A DNA stretch of 64,000 bases from Pantanalinema rosaneae (GTDB taxonomy: Bacteria > Cyanobacteriota > Cyanobacteriia > Leptolyngbyales > Leptolyngbyaceae). The notes below the pieces were generated by a model that was not told the origin of the DNA, ran no database searches, and worked only from the letters and a program-made list of their open reading frames with translations. Within the stretch, counting starts at the first letter, position 1. Every line of letters starts with the position of its first letter. The position numbers and the translations under genes are program-made. Location: positions 1 through 64,000 of the forward strand of contig NZ_JBLZFZ010000036.1 in assembly GCF_050753385.1 (NCBI RefSeq), in the 5' to 3' direction. Of this stretch, positions 1 to 8,829 are shown one piece after another.

Positions 1-19
1 AGATGTGTATAAGAGACAG
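1..19. other. Tn5/Nextera mosaic-end adapter at contig edge
   Basis: The first 19 bases are identical to the Tn5 transposase mosaic end used in Nextera tagmentation libraries. They touch the terminal base of the window, and the glycosyltransferase reading frame begins immediately after. This is a sequencing-library artefact left at the end of an assembled contig, not part of the genome. Confidence 0.95.
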
Positions 20-21
20 CC

Positions 22-1323
22 CGTGTCCTCATCGTCTCCCCCCATTTCCCCCCGATCAACGCCCCCGATCATCAACGGATCAGAACGGCATTGCCGTATT
101 TCAGGGAGTTTGGTTGGGAGGCACATATTCTGACCGTACAACCGGATCAGGTTGAACATGCCAGCGATGACAGGCTGTATCAGGCTCTCCCAAAAAATCT
201 GAGAATTACTTACAGCAGGGCATTTCCGGTTCAATTCACGCGCAAATTTGGTCTAGGAAATTTAGGGTTGCGGTGTCTGCCCTTTCTAGCACAGGCAGGC
301 GATCGCTTACTAGCGACTTCATCCTTTGATCTGGTATTTTTCTCGACCACGATCTTCCCGGTAATGATCCTGGGCGATCGCTGGCAGCGGAAATTTGGAA
401 TCCCCTATGTGTTGGACTTTCAAGATCCCTGGCGAGTAGATGCCGCCCCAACTCGGCAGCGTCCCGGCGGTAGACTGCGGTATGCCGTGGATAAATGGAT
501 GGCTAGCATCCTGGAACCCCAAGCCCTGCGACGGGTCAGTCAAATTGTCAGTGTTTCACCTGCTTACCCCCACCAGTTGCAACAGCGCTACCCCTGGCTA
601 CGTCCTGAGCAATTTACCGTTCTCCCCTTCGGTGCCCCGGAACAGGATTTTGCCCAGTTAGCATCGCTTCAGATTCAGCAATCGATTTTTGATCCCAAAG
701 ATGGCAACCGACATTGGGTGTATGTGGGTCGAGGGGGCACAGATATGGAATTGGCGCTGCGATCGCTGTTTCTCGCTATCCGTACAGAACGCGATCGCCA
801 ACCGGAGCAATGGAATCGGGTGCGGCTGCATTTTGTCGGAACCAGTTATACCGCAAACCAATTACATCAGCCGATTGCAGCGATCGCGCAGGAATATGGG
901 ATTGCCGATCAGGTAACTGAACATCCCCAACGCCTGCCTTACTTTGAAGCGCAACAAGTTTTACAAGACAGCGATGCCATTTTGCTGATCGGCTCCGATG
1001 ATCCCACCTACACGGCATCGAAACTATATCCCGGTATCCTGGCTCGCAAGCCGATTCTGGCAATTTTCCATCACCAGAGTTCCGTTGTCGATATCTTGCG
1101 TCAGTGTCATGCTGGTCGAGTGATTTCCTTTTCTAGTGCGAACACTCCGGCGGATTTACACCTTCAATTGACCACTTATTTACGTGAATTCCAAGAGTTT
1201 GCCAAAGGATATCAACCGGAAATTAATTGGACCGCGTTTCAAGGCTATACCGCTCGGGAAATGACGCGCAAATTATGCACCGTGTTCGATCGCGGTTTAC
1301 AGACTACTGGTAATGCCCGGTGA
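22..1323 (+). CDS. glycosyltransferase family 4-like, 5'-truncated
   Basis: The frame is open from the first genomic codon after the adapter. It reads through RVLIVSPHFPP and INAPDHQR, the usual N-terminal beta-strand and loop of GT4-like sugar transferases, so the native start lies just outside the window. A TTG at 91 is an internal codon, not the start. About 433 codons remain. An FQDPWRVD-type segment and a C-terminal half (YVGRGGTDMELALRSLF, GSDDPTYTASKLYPGILARKP) fit the two Rossmann-like lobes of GT-B enzymes. It probably transfers a nucleotide-sugar residue to a lipid-linked exopolysaccharide intermediate at the inner face of the cytoplasmic membrane. The next gene overlaps or starts within 12 bp, which indicates an operon. 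The donor sugar cannot be read from the sequence. Confidence 0.85.
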   Translation, partial: RVLIVSPHFPPINAPDHQRIRTALPYFREFGWEAHILTVQPDQVEHASDDRLYQALPKNLRITYSRAFPVQFTRKFGLGNLGLRCLPFLAQAGDRLLATSSFDLVFFSTTIFPVMILGDRWQRKFGIPYVLDFQDPWRVDAAPTRQRPGGRLRYAVDKWMASILEPQALRRVSQIVSVSPAYPHQLQQRYPWLRPEQFTVLPFGAPEQDFAQLASLQIQQSIFDPKDGNRHWVYVGRGGTDMELALRSLFLAIRTERDRQPEQWNRVRLHFVGTSYTANQLHQPIAAIAQEYGIADQVTEHPQRLPYFEAQQVLQDSDAILLIGSDDPTYTASKLYPGILARKPILAIFHHQSSVVDILRQCHAGRVISFSSANTPADLHLQLTTYLREFQEFAKGYQPEINWTAFQGYTAREMTRKLCTVFDRGLQTTGNAR

Positions 1324-1334
1324 GAGGTCAAGTG

Positions 1335-2771
1335 ATGATGCCAAAGCAAAAATCAATGACCCAGATTTTCTGGATTGGGGTTGGGTTATTGCTGTTTTTT
1401 AATCGCAAAGCGTTACTCCATGTTGCGCCCACGACTGCCTGTGCGACTGTACTGATTGGGGCAGTCTGTATGTATCCTGTCTACCTCTGGTGTGATGGCA
1501 AGGTGCAAGGAATGCCGGTGTTTCCGTTCTTCTCACTCACCTACTTGTGGACTTTTTGCCTACCGCTGTTAAGTGAGAATCCTAATGTTTTGAAGTACTC
1601 GCCTGAGCAACATCTCTATGCTGGAATCGCTACAGCATTTTTTCTCTTGAGTGGGACGTTAGTCTGGATTCAACTGGTGAGGACACCAAATAATTCTAAA
1701 AAATCCTATCGTGCTTTAAAGACGGAATCAGCAGAAACGTTTTTTATTGCGATCGTGGGAGCCGGGGCGTTGTTAAATATGTATGTGATTGGGGGGTGGC
1801 AAGGTATTCCAGATAACTTATTTACGATCGTTCGCGGCATTATCTTAGGTCTAAGTTTTTTAGGGATTTTTGTATTGGCATATCGGTGTGGGGAAGGGTC
1901 ACTTCCTCCCAAGAAAATCAGAACCTTCGTGATCTTTTTAGCCTTAAATATTCTATCGGCCGCCGCCTCGTTAATTTTGAAAACAGCTCTCACCTTATTT
2001 TTACTATCGACGATTGCTTATGTGATTGGTGGCAGAAAGTTACCATTAGTTGCAGTATTGATTGGTTTAGTGTTGCTGATGCCATTACATTACGGCAAAC
2101 ATGAAATGCGACATAAATACTGGTCAGGTAGTGAGTCTCATTATGTGCAGCCCTGGGAGTATCCTGCCTGGTTTCAGGAATGGTCTGGGTATGCTGCCGA
2201 AAATCTGAACCCCCAACCGAAACGCTACGAACCCAAAAAAGAGAAAAAAGAGTCATTTATCGAACGGTCTAGCGTCATTCACATGCTGATGATGGCCCAG
2301 GAAAAAATTCCGGCTCAATACTCCTATGTGGGCGGGCAGACTTATGCCATTATTCCCCTGTTATTTGTGCCCCGTGTTCTCCTACCCAACAAGATTCGCA
2401 GTCATGAAGGAACGCACATGCTGAATATCCACATTCATCGCCAAACCTATCAGGACACGTTGAAAACCACGATCGCCTGGGGACTGTTACCAGAAGCCTA
2501 TGCCAATTTTGGTTTAATTGGCTGTGCTGGCATTGGGGCGCTCTTAGGAGCTTTCTATGGAGCAGTGACTCGGCTAGCGATCGGGATGCCTGCCTTTTCA
2601 GCCCGCACCATGTTTTGTGTGTTGGTGTTAAGTCTGGCACTGGCCTCTACCGAGTGGACGGCGGGAGTGTATGCAGCCACGCTGTTTCAGTCGTCTGTGC
2701 CGATTTTGGGGATTCGCGTCGCCTTTATGAAATTGCAACGTCCCCTATCCACCCACCGACTGCCTTCCTGA
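1335..2771 (+). CDS. polytopic membrane protein, oligosaccharide polymerase-like
   Basis: This 478-residue protein has about ten hydrophobic segments and a long hydrophilic loop near the middle (around residues 235-340, with a charged KKEKKES stretch). The layout resembles Wzy/O-antigen-polymerase-type proteins, which join repeat units in the periplasm. I place the start at ATG 1335 because GAGAGG lies 7 nt upstream. A GTG at 1320, overlapping the upstream stop as GTGA, is the alternative. It sits between glycosyltransferase genes in a tight same-strand run, and the next gene starts 2 bp after its stop. The polymerase call rests on topology and context. I see no diagnostic motif, and another exopolysaccharide membrane factor is possible. 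Confidence 0.6.
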   Translation: MMPKQKSMTQIFWIGVGLLLFFNRKALLHVAPTTACATVLIGAVCMYPVYLWCDGKVQGMPVFPFFSLTYLWTFCLPLLSENPNVLKYSPEQHLYAGIATAFFLLSGTLVWIQLVRTPNNSKKSYRALKTESAETFFIAIVGAGALLNMYVIGGWQGIPDNLFTIVRGIILGLSFLGIFVLAYRCGEGSLPPKKIRTFVIFLALNILSAAASLILKTALTLFLLSTIAYVIGGRKLPLVAVLIGLVLLMPLHYGKHEMRHKYWSGSESHYVQPWEYPAWFQEWSGYAAENLNPQPKRYEPKKEKKESFIERSSVIHMLMMAQEKIPAQYSYVGGQTYAIIPLLFVPRVLLPNKIRSHEGTHMLNIHIHRQTYQDTLKTTIAWGLLPEAYANFGLIGCAGIGALLGAFYGAVTRLAIGMPAFSARTMFCVLVLSLALASTEWTAGVYAATLFQSSVPILGIRVAFMKLQRPLSTHRLPS

Positions 2772-2773
2772 TC

Positions 2774-3931
2774 ATGAAACGACTGGCTATTATTACGTCC
2801 CATCCCATCCAATATTATGCGCCCTGGTTTCGCTATCTGACCCATCAGGCGGCATGTGAATTGCGGGTGTTTTATCTGTGGGATTTTGGTGTGAGTGATC
2901 AGCTTGATCCGGGGTTTCAACAAGTGATTGAGTGGGATATTCCGTTGTTAGCAGGCTACGAGTGGGAATTCGTGCCCAACGTCAGTCCGACTCCTGGCAC
3001 TCAACACTTTTGGGGATTACAGAATCCCTCCCTGATCCCCCAAGTCAAGGCGTATCAGCCTGATGCCGTGTTATTGATGAATTACAACTATGCCAGTCTG
3101 TATCGGTTTCTCTGGCAGTGGCAAGACACTCCTATGTTATTTCGGGGGGATTCTCATCGGTTAGTCCCCGATCGCGGTTTCAAGCCCTGGCTCAAGCAAC
3201 AATGGATTACCCAACTCTTTCGGCACTTTTCAGCCTGCCTCTATGTTGGTCAAGCGAACTACCACTACTTTCGATCGCACCAGGTTTCACCGCAACGCCT
3301 GTTCTTTTCACCCCATGCTGTAGAGAACGATCGGTTTTTTAACCAGGCTATTCCAGCCACCACTCAAGCGGCTCTCTGGAAACAGGAGTTGGGTATTCCA
3401 GCGCACCATGCCGTGATTCTGTTTGCGGGTAAATTAATTGCCAAAAAGCGCCCATTGGATCTGTTACACGCCTTTTTAGCGGCAAACTTGTCCAATGTTT
3501 CATTATTGTTTGTCGGCAACGGAAAACTGGAAGCAGAGTTGAGAGCAGCGGCGGTGAATCACACCCACATTTACTTTGCCCCCTTTCAAAATCAGAGCCA
3601 GATGCCACGCACCTACGCGATCGCGGATCTGGTAGTGTTACCCAGCTATGGCTCTGGGGAAACCTGGGGTCTGGCGATCAATGAGGCGATGTGTTTATCG
3701 AAACCCGTACTGGTCAGTGATCATGTGGGTTGCGCCGCCGACCTGGTACAGCCTTTACAAAATGGTTTGATCTTCCCATCTGGAGATGTTACAGCACTTG
3801 CGGAGTTTTTGCAAACAGCTTTTGCCGATCGCGATCGGCTCAAACGGTGGGGAGAGCAGAGCCGCCGCATCATTCGTGATTACAACTATGCTCGAACTAC
3901 ACAAGGATTGCTAGATGCAATGCAATTGTAG
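2774..3931 (+). CDS. glycosyltransferase family 4
   Basis: This 385-residue GT-B fold protein begins MKRLAIITSHPIQYYAPWF, a typical start for GT4 enzymes. The C-terminal donor-binding lobe carries ILFAGKLIAKKRPLDLL and a GSGETWGLAINEAM segment with the conserved E-x7-E arrangement of retaining GT4 transferases. ATG 2774 is 2 bp after the preceding stop, so it is translationally coupled. It would add a sugar to the growing repeat unit on the cytoplasmic side of the membrane. The open frame continues upstream to about 2615, but that stretch overlaps the polymerase-like gene and lacks family similarity. Confidence 0.88.
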   Translation: MKRLAIITSHPIQYYAPWFRYLTHQAACELRVFYLWDFGVSDQLDPGFQQVIEWDIPLLAGYEWEFVPNVSPTPGTQHFWGLQNPSLIPQVKAYQPDAVLLMNYNYASLYRFLWQWQDTPMLFRGDSHRLVPDRGFKPWLKQQWITQLFRHFSACLYVGQANYHYFRSHQVSPQRLFFSPHAVENDRFFNQAIPATTQAALWKQELGIPAHHAVILFAGKLIAKKRPLDLLHAFLAANLSNVSLLFVGNGKLEAELRAAAVNHTHIYFAPFQNQSQMPRTYAIADLVVLPSYGSGETWGLAINEAMCLSKPVLVSDHVGCAADLVQPLQNGLIFPSGDVTALAEFLQTAFADRDRLKRWGEQSRRIIRDYNYARTTQGLLDAMQL

Positions 3932-4062
3932 TGAGTTGTTCATTCGTGATGTTTGCATAAATCACAAACGTATACTTGATCTAACCGCTTACAAAAACAC
4001 GATCGCGAACATCTCAGTCTCATAGTAGAAGCAACTACTGAATTACCAGATTGAGGTGCTTC

Positions 4063-5106
4063 ATGTTTTTGTCGATTGTTCCAGTAATTGCGGCGACCGC
4101 CACTCTGAGTTTAACGCCACTGATTCAAAGATTAGGCTTACAGTGGAATTATATTGATCAACCGGGAAAGCGCAAAATCCATCAACAATCGATCGTGCGG
4201 ATTGGTGGCATTGCAATCTTTCTAGGAACCTTACTTGCAATCATACTGATGCTTTTATCAAACTATTTTGATAATTCATCAATGACCTCTTTATCTCCCA
4301 TTATCGGCATTCTGTTAGGCGCTACAGGCTTTTTTGGGATTGGATTAATTGATGATATGTTTCAGCTTTCACCCTTTATTCGGCTATTTTTACAGGGAGT
4401 AGTGGCATGTCTCAGTTGGGCGCTGGGTGTCCGAGTTGAGATCCTACCTGTTCCGTTGATCGGTGTAGTGCCTACGGGGATTTTCAGTCTACCGATGACA
4501 TTCCTCTGGTTAGCTGGAGTTGCCAACGCGATTAATTGGCTGGACGGACTGGATGGGTTAGCGGGTGGTGTGAGCGCGATCGCTACCCTTGCCTTGAGCC
4601 TGATCTGCTGGCATTATCCGCCCCTGGCGTTGCTGGCGCTAGCGTTAGCCGGATCATTGGTTGGCTTTCTGTATTACAACGTTAACCCTGCCCGCATCTT
4701 TATGGGCGATGGGGGATCGTACTTTATTGGATTTACGTTAGCAGCGATCGGAGCCGTCGGTTTAATGCAAACCCCAACCTTCGCGGTAGCCATGACTCCT
4801 TTCTGGGTGCTGGCAGTTCCCATTGCAGATATGGTGCGAGTCATTGCCAGTCGGTTATGGGATAAAAAATCACCCTTCTTCCCCGATCAACGCCATCTGC
4901 ACCACAAACTTTTGCAAGCCAAGCTTTCAGTCCGGGCAGCCGTCCGGTTGATTTGGACGCTCACCGCCTGGTTTGCTACCTGGGCAATGCTGATGCTTGC
5001 CATCCCTCACAGCCCGATCGCCCTTTGCTTTACCTCTTGCCTGCTCGTGATCACCAGTTTTCCGCTCTGGCGGGTTTTGCTACCTACGGCTGCTCAGTTC
5101 CGCTAA
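4063..5106 (+). CDS. WecA/MraY-family undecaprenyl-phosphate sugar-1-phosphate transferase
   Basis: This polytopic membrane protein of 347 aa belongs to the polyprenyl-phosphate N-acetylhexosamine-1-phosphate transferase family. Family signatures are all visible: a DQPGKRKIH entry loop, the Mg-binding DD in GLIDDMFQ (residues 97-98), NAINWLDGLDGLAGG, FMGDGGSYFIG, and the histidine-rich HLHHKLL loop typical of WecA rather than MraY. It would start a lipid-linked glycan by moving a sugar-1-phosphate from a UDP-sugar to undecaprenyl phosphate. ATG 4063 is preferred because GAGGTG lies 6 nt upstream; the TTG at 4051 is an extension. The 131-bp gap before it suggests its own promoter. Its place among glycosyltransferases implies it initiates the polysaccharide made by this locus, although WecA-like enzymes can also serve other pathways. 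Confidence 0.9.
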   Translation: MFLSIVPVIAATATLSLTPLIQRLGLQWNYIDQPGKRKIHQQSIVRIGGIAIFLGTLLAIILMLLSNYFDNSSMTSLSPIIGILLGATGFFGIGLIDDMFQLSPFIRLFLQGVVACLSWALGVRVEILPVPLIGVVPTGIFSLPMTFLWLAGVANAINWLDGLDGLAGGVSAIATLALSLICWHYPPLALLALALAGSLVGFLYYNVNPARIFMGDGGSYFIGFTLAAIGAVGLMQTPTFAVAMTPFWVLAVPIADMVRVIASRLWDKKSPFFPDQRHLHHKLLQAKLSVRAAVRLIWTLTAWFATWAMLMLAIPHSPIALCFTSCLLVITSFPLWRVLLPTAAQFR

Positions 5107-5133
5107 TTCTCTTGATTCTTCACCAGCTTCACC

Positions 5134-6330
5134 ATGAACACGACTCCCTCAATTCATCTCTGGGCTCCCAGCCTGTTTGATCTCAAAGGTGGCATTGAAA
5201 CCTACTCTGGTTTCTTGCTCCAGGCATTGAAAGACCTGTATCCAGAACTCCGACCGGAGATTTGTCTCATGCACGATCGGGGTTGGCAGCAGCCAGCCGA
5301 GGCTCCATCACGCTTTCATTTTACGGGAACCTTCCCCCCACAATTCCGGGCACCTGCTTTTGCGACTAAAGCTCTGGCAGCCAGCATTAACCACCCCCCC
5401 GATCTGGTAATCAGCACGCATTTAAACTTTGCGGTTGCCGCCTACTGGCTAAAGCAGGTGCTGGGGATTCCCTACTGGGTGGTGGCACACGGGTTTGAAG
5501 CCTGGGATGTGCAACGTCCAGATCTGAAGCGTGCCATTGTCCATGCCGATCGCGTGTTGGCGGTGAGTACCTATACTCGCGATCGGCTGTTACAGGAGCA
5601 ACATTTGGAGCCGGAGCGAGTGTCTCTATTGCCCAATACCTTTGATGGACAACGGTTTCAACTGGCGGCTAAACCGACTCATCTACTTCAGCGATATAAC
5701 CTTAAGGTGGATCAACCCGTGATTTTAACGGTCAATCGGTTGGCGGCAGGGGAAGCCTATCATCCCTACGATCGGGTACTGGATGCCTTACCGCAAATGC
5801 GTCAAACAATGCCCGATCTGCGTTATCTGATTGTGGGTGAAGGCAACGATCGGCAACGCTTAGAAGCCCTGATTGCAGAACGGCAACTGCAAGACTGTGT
5901 TACCCTCACGGGCTTTGTCTTTGATGATGAACTGGCTGATTACTATAACCTGTGTGATGTATTTGCATTACCGAGTAAATTGGAAGGATTTGGCATCGTC
6001 TTTTTAGAGGCAATGGCATCTGGCAAACCAGTTCTCGGCAGTTGTTTAGACGGGGCGGTTGATCCGCTAGGACAGGGACGGTTTGGCGCACTGGTTGATC
6101 CAGATGATACCCAGGCGATCGCGACAACGCTGATCACTATCTTGCAGGGTAACTATCCCAATCTATTGATGTACCAACCGGAAAATCTCAGAAAAGTTGC
6201 GATCGATCAATTTGGTTACACATCATTTAGCAGAACATTGGGGCAATTGCTCGCTTCCCACTTCAATCAACCTCTGATTAACCCGTTCCCCAAAGAAAGC
6301 AAATTCCAACCATCTGCACCCATTAGTTAG
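5134..6330 (+). CDS. glycosyltransferase family 4
   Basis: This 398-residue GT-B protein has an N-terminal acceptor lobe starting near SLFDLKGGIETYSGFLLQ (G-G-x-E-T loop) and a donor lobe with LTVNRLAAGE, LIVGEGNDRQRLE and PSKLEGFGIVFLEAMASGKP. The last of these contains the EGFGIVFLEAMA E-x7-E motif of retaining GT4 enzymes. It lies 27 bp after the WecA-like gene and 9 bp before the next transferase, consistent with one transcript. Sugar specificity is not visible. Confidence 0.9.
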   Translation: MNTTPSIHLWAPSLFDLKGGIETYSGFLLQALKDLYPELRPEICLMHDRGWQQPAEAPSRFHFTGTFPPQFRAPAFATKALAASINHPPDLVISTHLNFAVAAYWLKQVLGIPYWVVAHGFEAWDVQRPDLKRAIVHADRVLAVSTYTRDRLLQEQHLEPERVSLLPNTFDGQRFQLAAKPTHLLQRYNLKVDQPVILTVNRLAAGEAYHPYDRVLDALPQMRQTMPDLRYLIVGEGNDRQRLEALIAERQLQDCVTLTGFVFDDELADYYNLCDVFALPSKLEGFGIVFLEAMASGKPVLGSCLDGAVDPLGQGRFGALVDPDDTQAIATTLITILQGNYPNLLMYQPENLRKVAIDQFGYTSFSRTLGQLLASHFNQPLINPFPKESKFQPSAPIS

Positions 6331-6339
6331 AAATAGCCT

Positions 6340-7506
6340 ATGAAAGTTTTACATGTGATTCCCTCCATCTCACCCTTACGCGGCGGGCCAAGTGAAGCTA
6401 TTTTGCAACTGGTTAAGGCATTACGCCTGCAAAATGTTGAGGCAGAAATTCTGACTACCAACGATCATGGGGATGGCGTGTTGGATGTGCCGTTATATAA
6501 ACCGCTGGAGTATCCCCCTCATACGCCAGTGCCAATCCGTTTCTTTCCTCGCTTTTCTCCACCGATCGCACCCATCCGCGAATTTGCCTTTTCGTCATCG
6601 TTGGCAACCTGGCTCTGGCAGCATATTGCCGGCTACGATCGCGTCCATGTTCACGCTATTTTCTCCTGGGCTTCTACTGTAGCAATGGCGATCGCTCGGC
6701 GGCAAAACATTCCCTACATTGTTCGACCGTTGGGGCAACTCTGTCACTGGTCATTACAACAGGGATATCGGAAAAAGCAACTTTATTGGCACTTGATTGA
6801 ACGAGCTAATTTGCACCATGCTCAATATCTTCACTTCACGTCAGACCAGGAACAACAGGAAGCCAGCCAACTGGGGTTACCCACTCCCAGCTTTGTCTTA
6901 CCCCACGGTCTGGAGCTACCATCACCCCTGCCAGAGGCAAGAGCAAGGCTGAGAACCACCTTAGGTTTACCAGCGGATGAGCCGATTATTCTCTTCCTGT
7001 CCCGCTTGCACCCTAAAAAGGGTTTAGATTATCTCATTGCTGCGTTAAGTGAATTGCGCGACTATCCCTTCACGTTTGTTCTGGCTGGCAATGCATCACC
7101 GGATTATGAAGTCACCGTTCAGCAATTACTGCAAACAACAGGATTAGCAGGACGCACCTGCCGAGTAGGCTTTGTTACTGGAGCGGACAAAGCATTGCTG
7201 CTGCAAGGATCAGACTTATTTGCCCTAACCTCCCATTCGGAGAACTTTGGGATTGCTGTGTTGGAGGCAATGGCGAATGGCTTACCTGTTTTGGTGACAC
7301 CCGGTGTGGCGTTAGCTCCCCTAGTTGAGCGATCGAGGCTTGGTTGGGTAACCCCCTTAGATCAAACCTCGATCGCAGCAACCCTGCAACACTTTTTCAA
7401 CAACCGAGCCCAGGCAAAACAAAGGGGCGAAGATGCCCGCACAATAATTAGTCAGCACTATAGCTGGAATTGGACTGTATCAAGCTTAGTCAAATACTAC
7501 CAATAA
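6340..7506 (+). CDS. glycosyltransferase family 4
   Basis: This 388-residue GT-B protein begins MKVLHVIPSISPLRGGPSEA, with the G-G-P-S nucleotide/acceptor loop. The donor lobe shows ILFLSRLHPKKGLDYLI and a C-terminal SHSENFGIAVLEAMANGLP motif (E-x7-E). It is the fourth GT4-type gene of the locus and starts 9 bp after its neighbour. Within the N-lobe, an RPLGQLCHWSLQQG segment resembles cyanobacterial and proteobacterial exopolysaccharide transferases. It most likely extends the repeat unit assembled on undecaprenyl diphosphate. Confidence 0.9.
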   Translation: MKVLHVIPSISPLRGGPSEAILQLVKALRLQNVEAEILTTNDHGDGVLDVPLYKPLEYPPHTPVPIRFFPRFSPPIAPIREFAFSSSLATWLWQHIAGYDRVHVHAIFSWASTVAMAIARRQNIPYIVRPLGQLCHWSLQQGYRKKQLYWHLIERANLHHAQYLHFTSDQEQQEASQLGLPTPSFVLPHGLELPSPLPEARARLRTTLGLPADEPIILFLSRLHPKKGLDYLIAALSELRDYPFTFVLAGNASPDYEVTVQQLLQTTGLAGRTCRVGFVTGADKALLLQGSDLFALTSHSENFGIAVLEAMANGLPVLVTPGVALAPLVERSRLGWVTPLDQTSIAATLQHFFNNRAQAKQRGEDARTIISQHYSWNWTVSSLVKYYQ

Positions 7507-7552
7507 TCTTTACCCTAAAGTTTTCGTTACCTTTACCCTCCTAAATCATTTT

Positions 7553-8320
7553 ATGCTGGACACGATTACGCCTGTAATTCTCACCTATAATGAAGCTGCA
7601 AATCTCGTGCGTACCTTAACCTCTTTAACCTGGGCTAAGCAAATTATTGTCGTCGATAGTGGTAGTACAGATGAGACATTAGAAATTCTATCTGCCTATC
7701 CTCAAGTACAAGTATTTCAACGCACCTTTGACACTCACGCTAATCAGTGGAACTATGGGCTACATCAAGTACAGACTGAATGGGTTTTAAGCCTGGATGC
7801 TGATTATCACATCACAGAGGAACTAATAACTGAAATGAATTGTCTCCCTTCAGACTCAATTATAAATGCCTATTTTGTTCGCTTCAAGTATTGTGTATTT
7901 GGTCAACCGCTGCGAGCAACGTTATTACCCCCTCGTGCCGTTCTTTTTCGCCGCGATCGCGCCACTTACTTTGATGATGGACACACTCAGCTTCTAAAGG
8001 TTGATGGAAATACAGGGCAACTATCAGCTTACATCCATCACGACGATCGCAAATCCCTCAGTCATTGGCTTTGGGCACAGAATCGTTACGCCATTTTGGA
8101 AGCTCAAAAACTACTAGCAACACCAACTAAGCAATTAAGTTTAGGCGATCGTCTCCGGAAGCAAAAAGTGATTGCCCCTTTTATCATTCTGTTCTATTGC
8201 CTAATCCTCAATCGCGGACTTTTAGATGGTCGGGCAGGGTGGTACTATGCCTTTCAACGAGTTTTAGCTGAAATTTTGCTCTCACTCCAATGCCTTTGGC
8301 ATGAGTATCCGAACGATTGA
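7553..8320 (+). CDS. glycosyltransferase family 2, 3' end altered by IS debris
   Basis: This GT-A fold protein of 255 aa has PVILTYNEAANLVRTL at the N-terminus, VVDSGSTDETLEI (uridine-diphosphate pocket), and LSLDADYHIT carrying the D-x-D metal site. It resembles the WaaE/KdtX-type GT2 transferases that decorate lipopolysaccharide cores. The last codons (WHEYPND, about 8293-8320) coincide with the start of an IS630-like coding stretch in another frame. The natural C-terminus was therefore probably cut and replaced by a few insertion-derived residues. It closes the polysaccharide locus, 46 bp after the previous transferase. The truncation is small and the fold may survive. Confidence 0.85.
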   Translation: MLDTITPVILTYNEAANLVRTLTSLTWAKQIIVVDSGSTDETLEILSAYPQVQVFQRTFDTHANQWNYGLHQVQTEWVLSLDADYHITEELITEMNCLPSDSIINAYFVRFKYCVFGQPLRATLLPPRAVLFRRDRATYFDDGHTQLLKVDGNTGQLSAYIHHDDRKSLSHWLWAQNRYAILEAQKLLATPTKQLSLGDRLRKQKVIAPFIILFYCLILNRGLLDGRAGWYYAFQRVLAEILLSLQCLWHEYPND

Positions 8321-8712
8321 GCGAGTGGTCAGCGATTTGTCGAGGAAGGGTTGGAAGCGGCGCTCAAGTGTCGTCCCGGTGGCGGTCGAAAACGAAAATT
8401 AGATGGCGAAGTCGAGGCGCATTTGATTGCATTGTGCTGTAGCGAGGCACCGAAGGGAAAGGGGCGATGGACGTTGCGGTTGCTAGCAGATCGGATGGTT
8501 GAGTTGAACTATGTTGAGCAACTGAGCCACGAGAGTGTGCGACAAGTACTGAAAAAACGAACTGCAACCCTGGCGACAAGAGTGCTGGGTAATTCCGCCT
8601 GAACAATCCGCCGAGTTTGTCTGGCGTATGGAAAGCGTGTTGGAGGTGTATCAAACGGCTTATGACCCCAAAATTCCTGTGATTTGTATTGATGAGGCAA
8701 CCAAGCAATTAA
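8297..8712 (+). pseudogene. IS630-family transposase remnant
   Basis: Reading across frames gives SIRTIERV, then QRFVEEGLEAALKCRPGGGR, a helix-turn-helix middle part (RWTLRLLADRMVELNYV, SHESVRQVLKK), and then, in another frame, IPPEQSAEFVWRMESVLEVY and PVICIDEATKQL. These are consecutive pieces of an IS630-type transposase from its N-terminal DNA-binding domain to the first catalytic Asp. At least two frame changes are needed, one near 8311 and one near 8560. The C-terminal DDE half is missing. The gene is dead and truncated at about 8712. Confidence 0.8.
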
Positions 8713-8829
8713 AGCCTATCCGAAAACCTCTAGGAGTGTGAGAGGATTGCAATAACTCGGTTTTAGCGATTAGGACTCTATGAGCTTCACAGACATTGAC
8801 CCCGCCTTTGTGCTACCCGACGAAGTTTG
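8713..8829 (+). mobile_element. left end of an IS5-like element, truncated
   Basis: After the IS630 remnant comes an AT-mixed leader, then an ATG at 8780 beginning MSFTDIDPAFVLPDEVWG. This resembles the N-terminus of IS5-family transposases. After about 17 codons it stops matching and the sensor-kinase gene begins on the opposite strand. The fragment therefore supplies the antisense of the kinase's last codons. Only the outer end of the element remains. The family call is tentative because so little is left. Confidence 0.5.
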
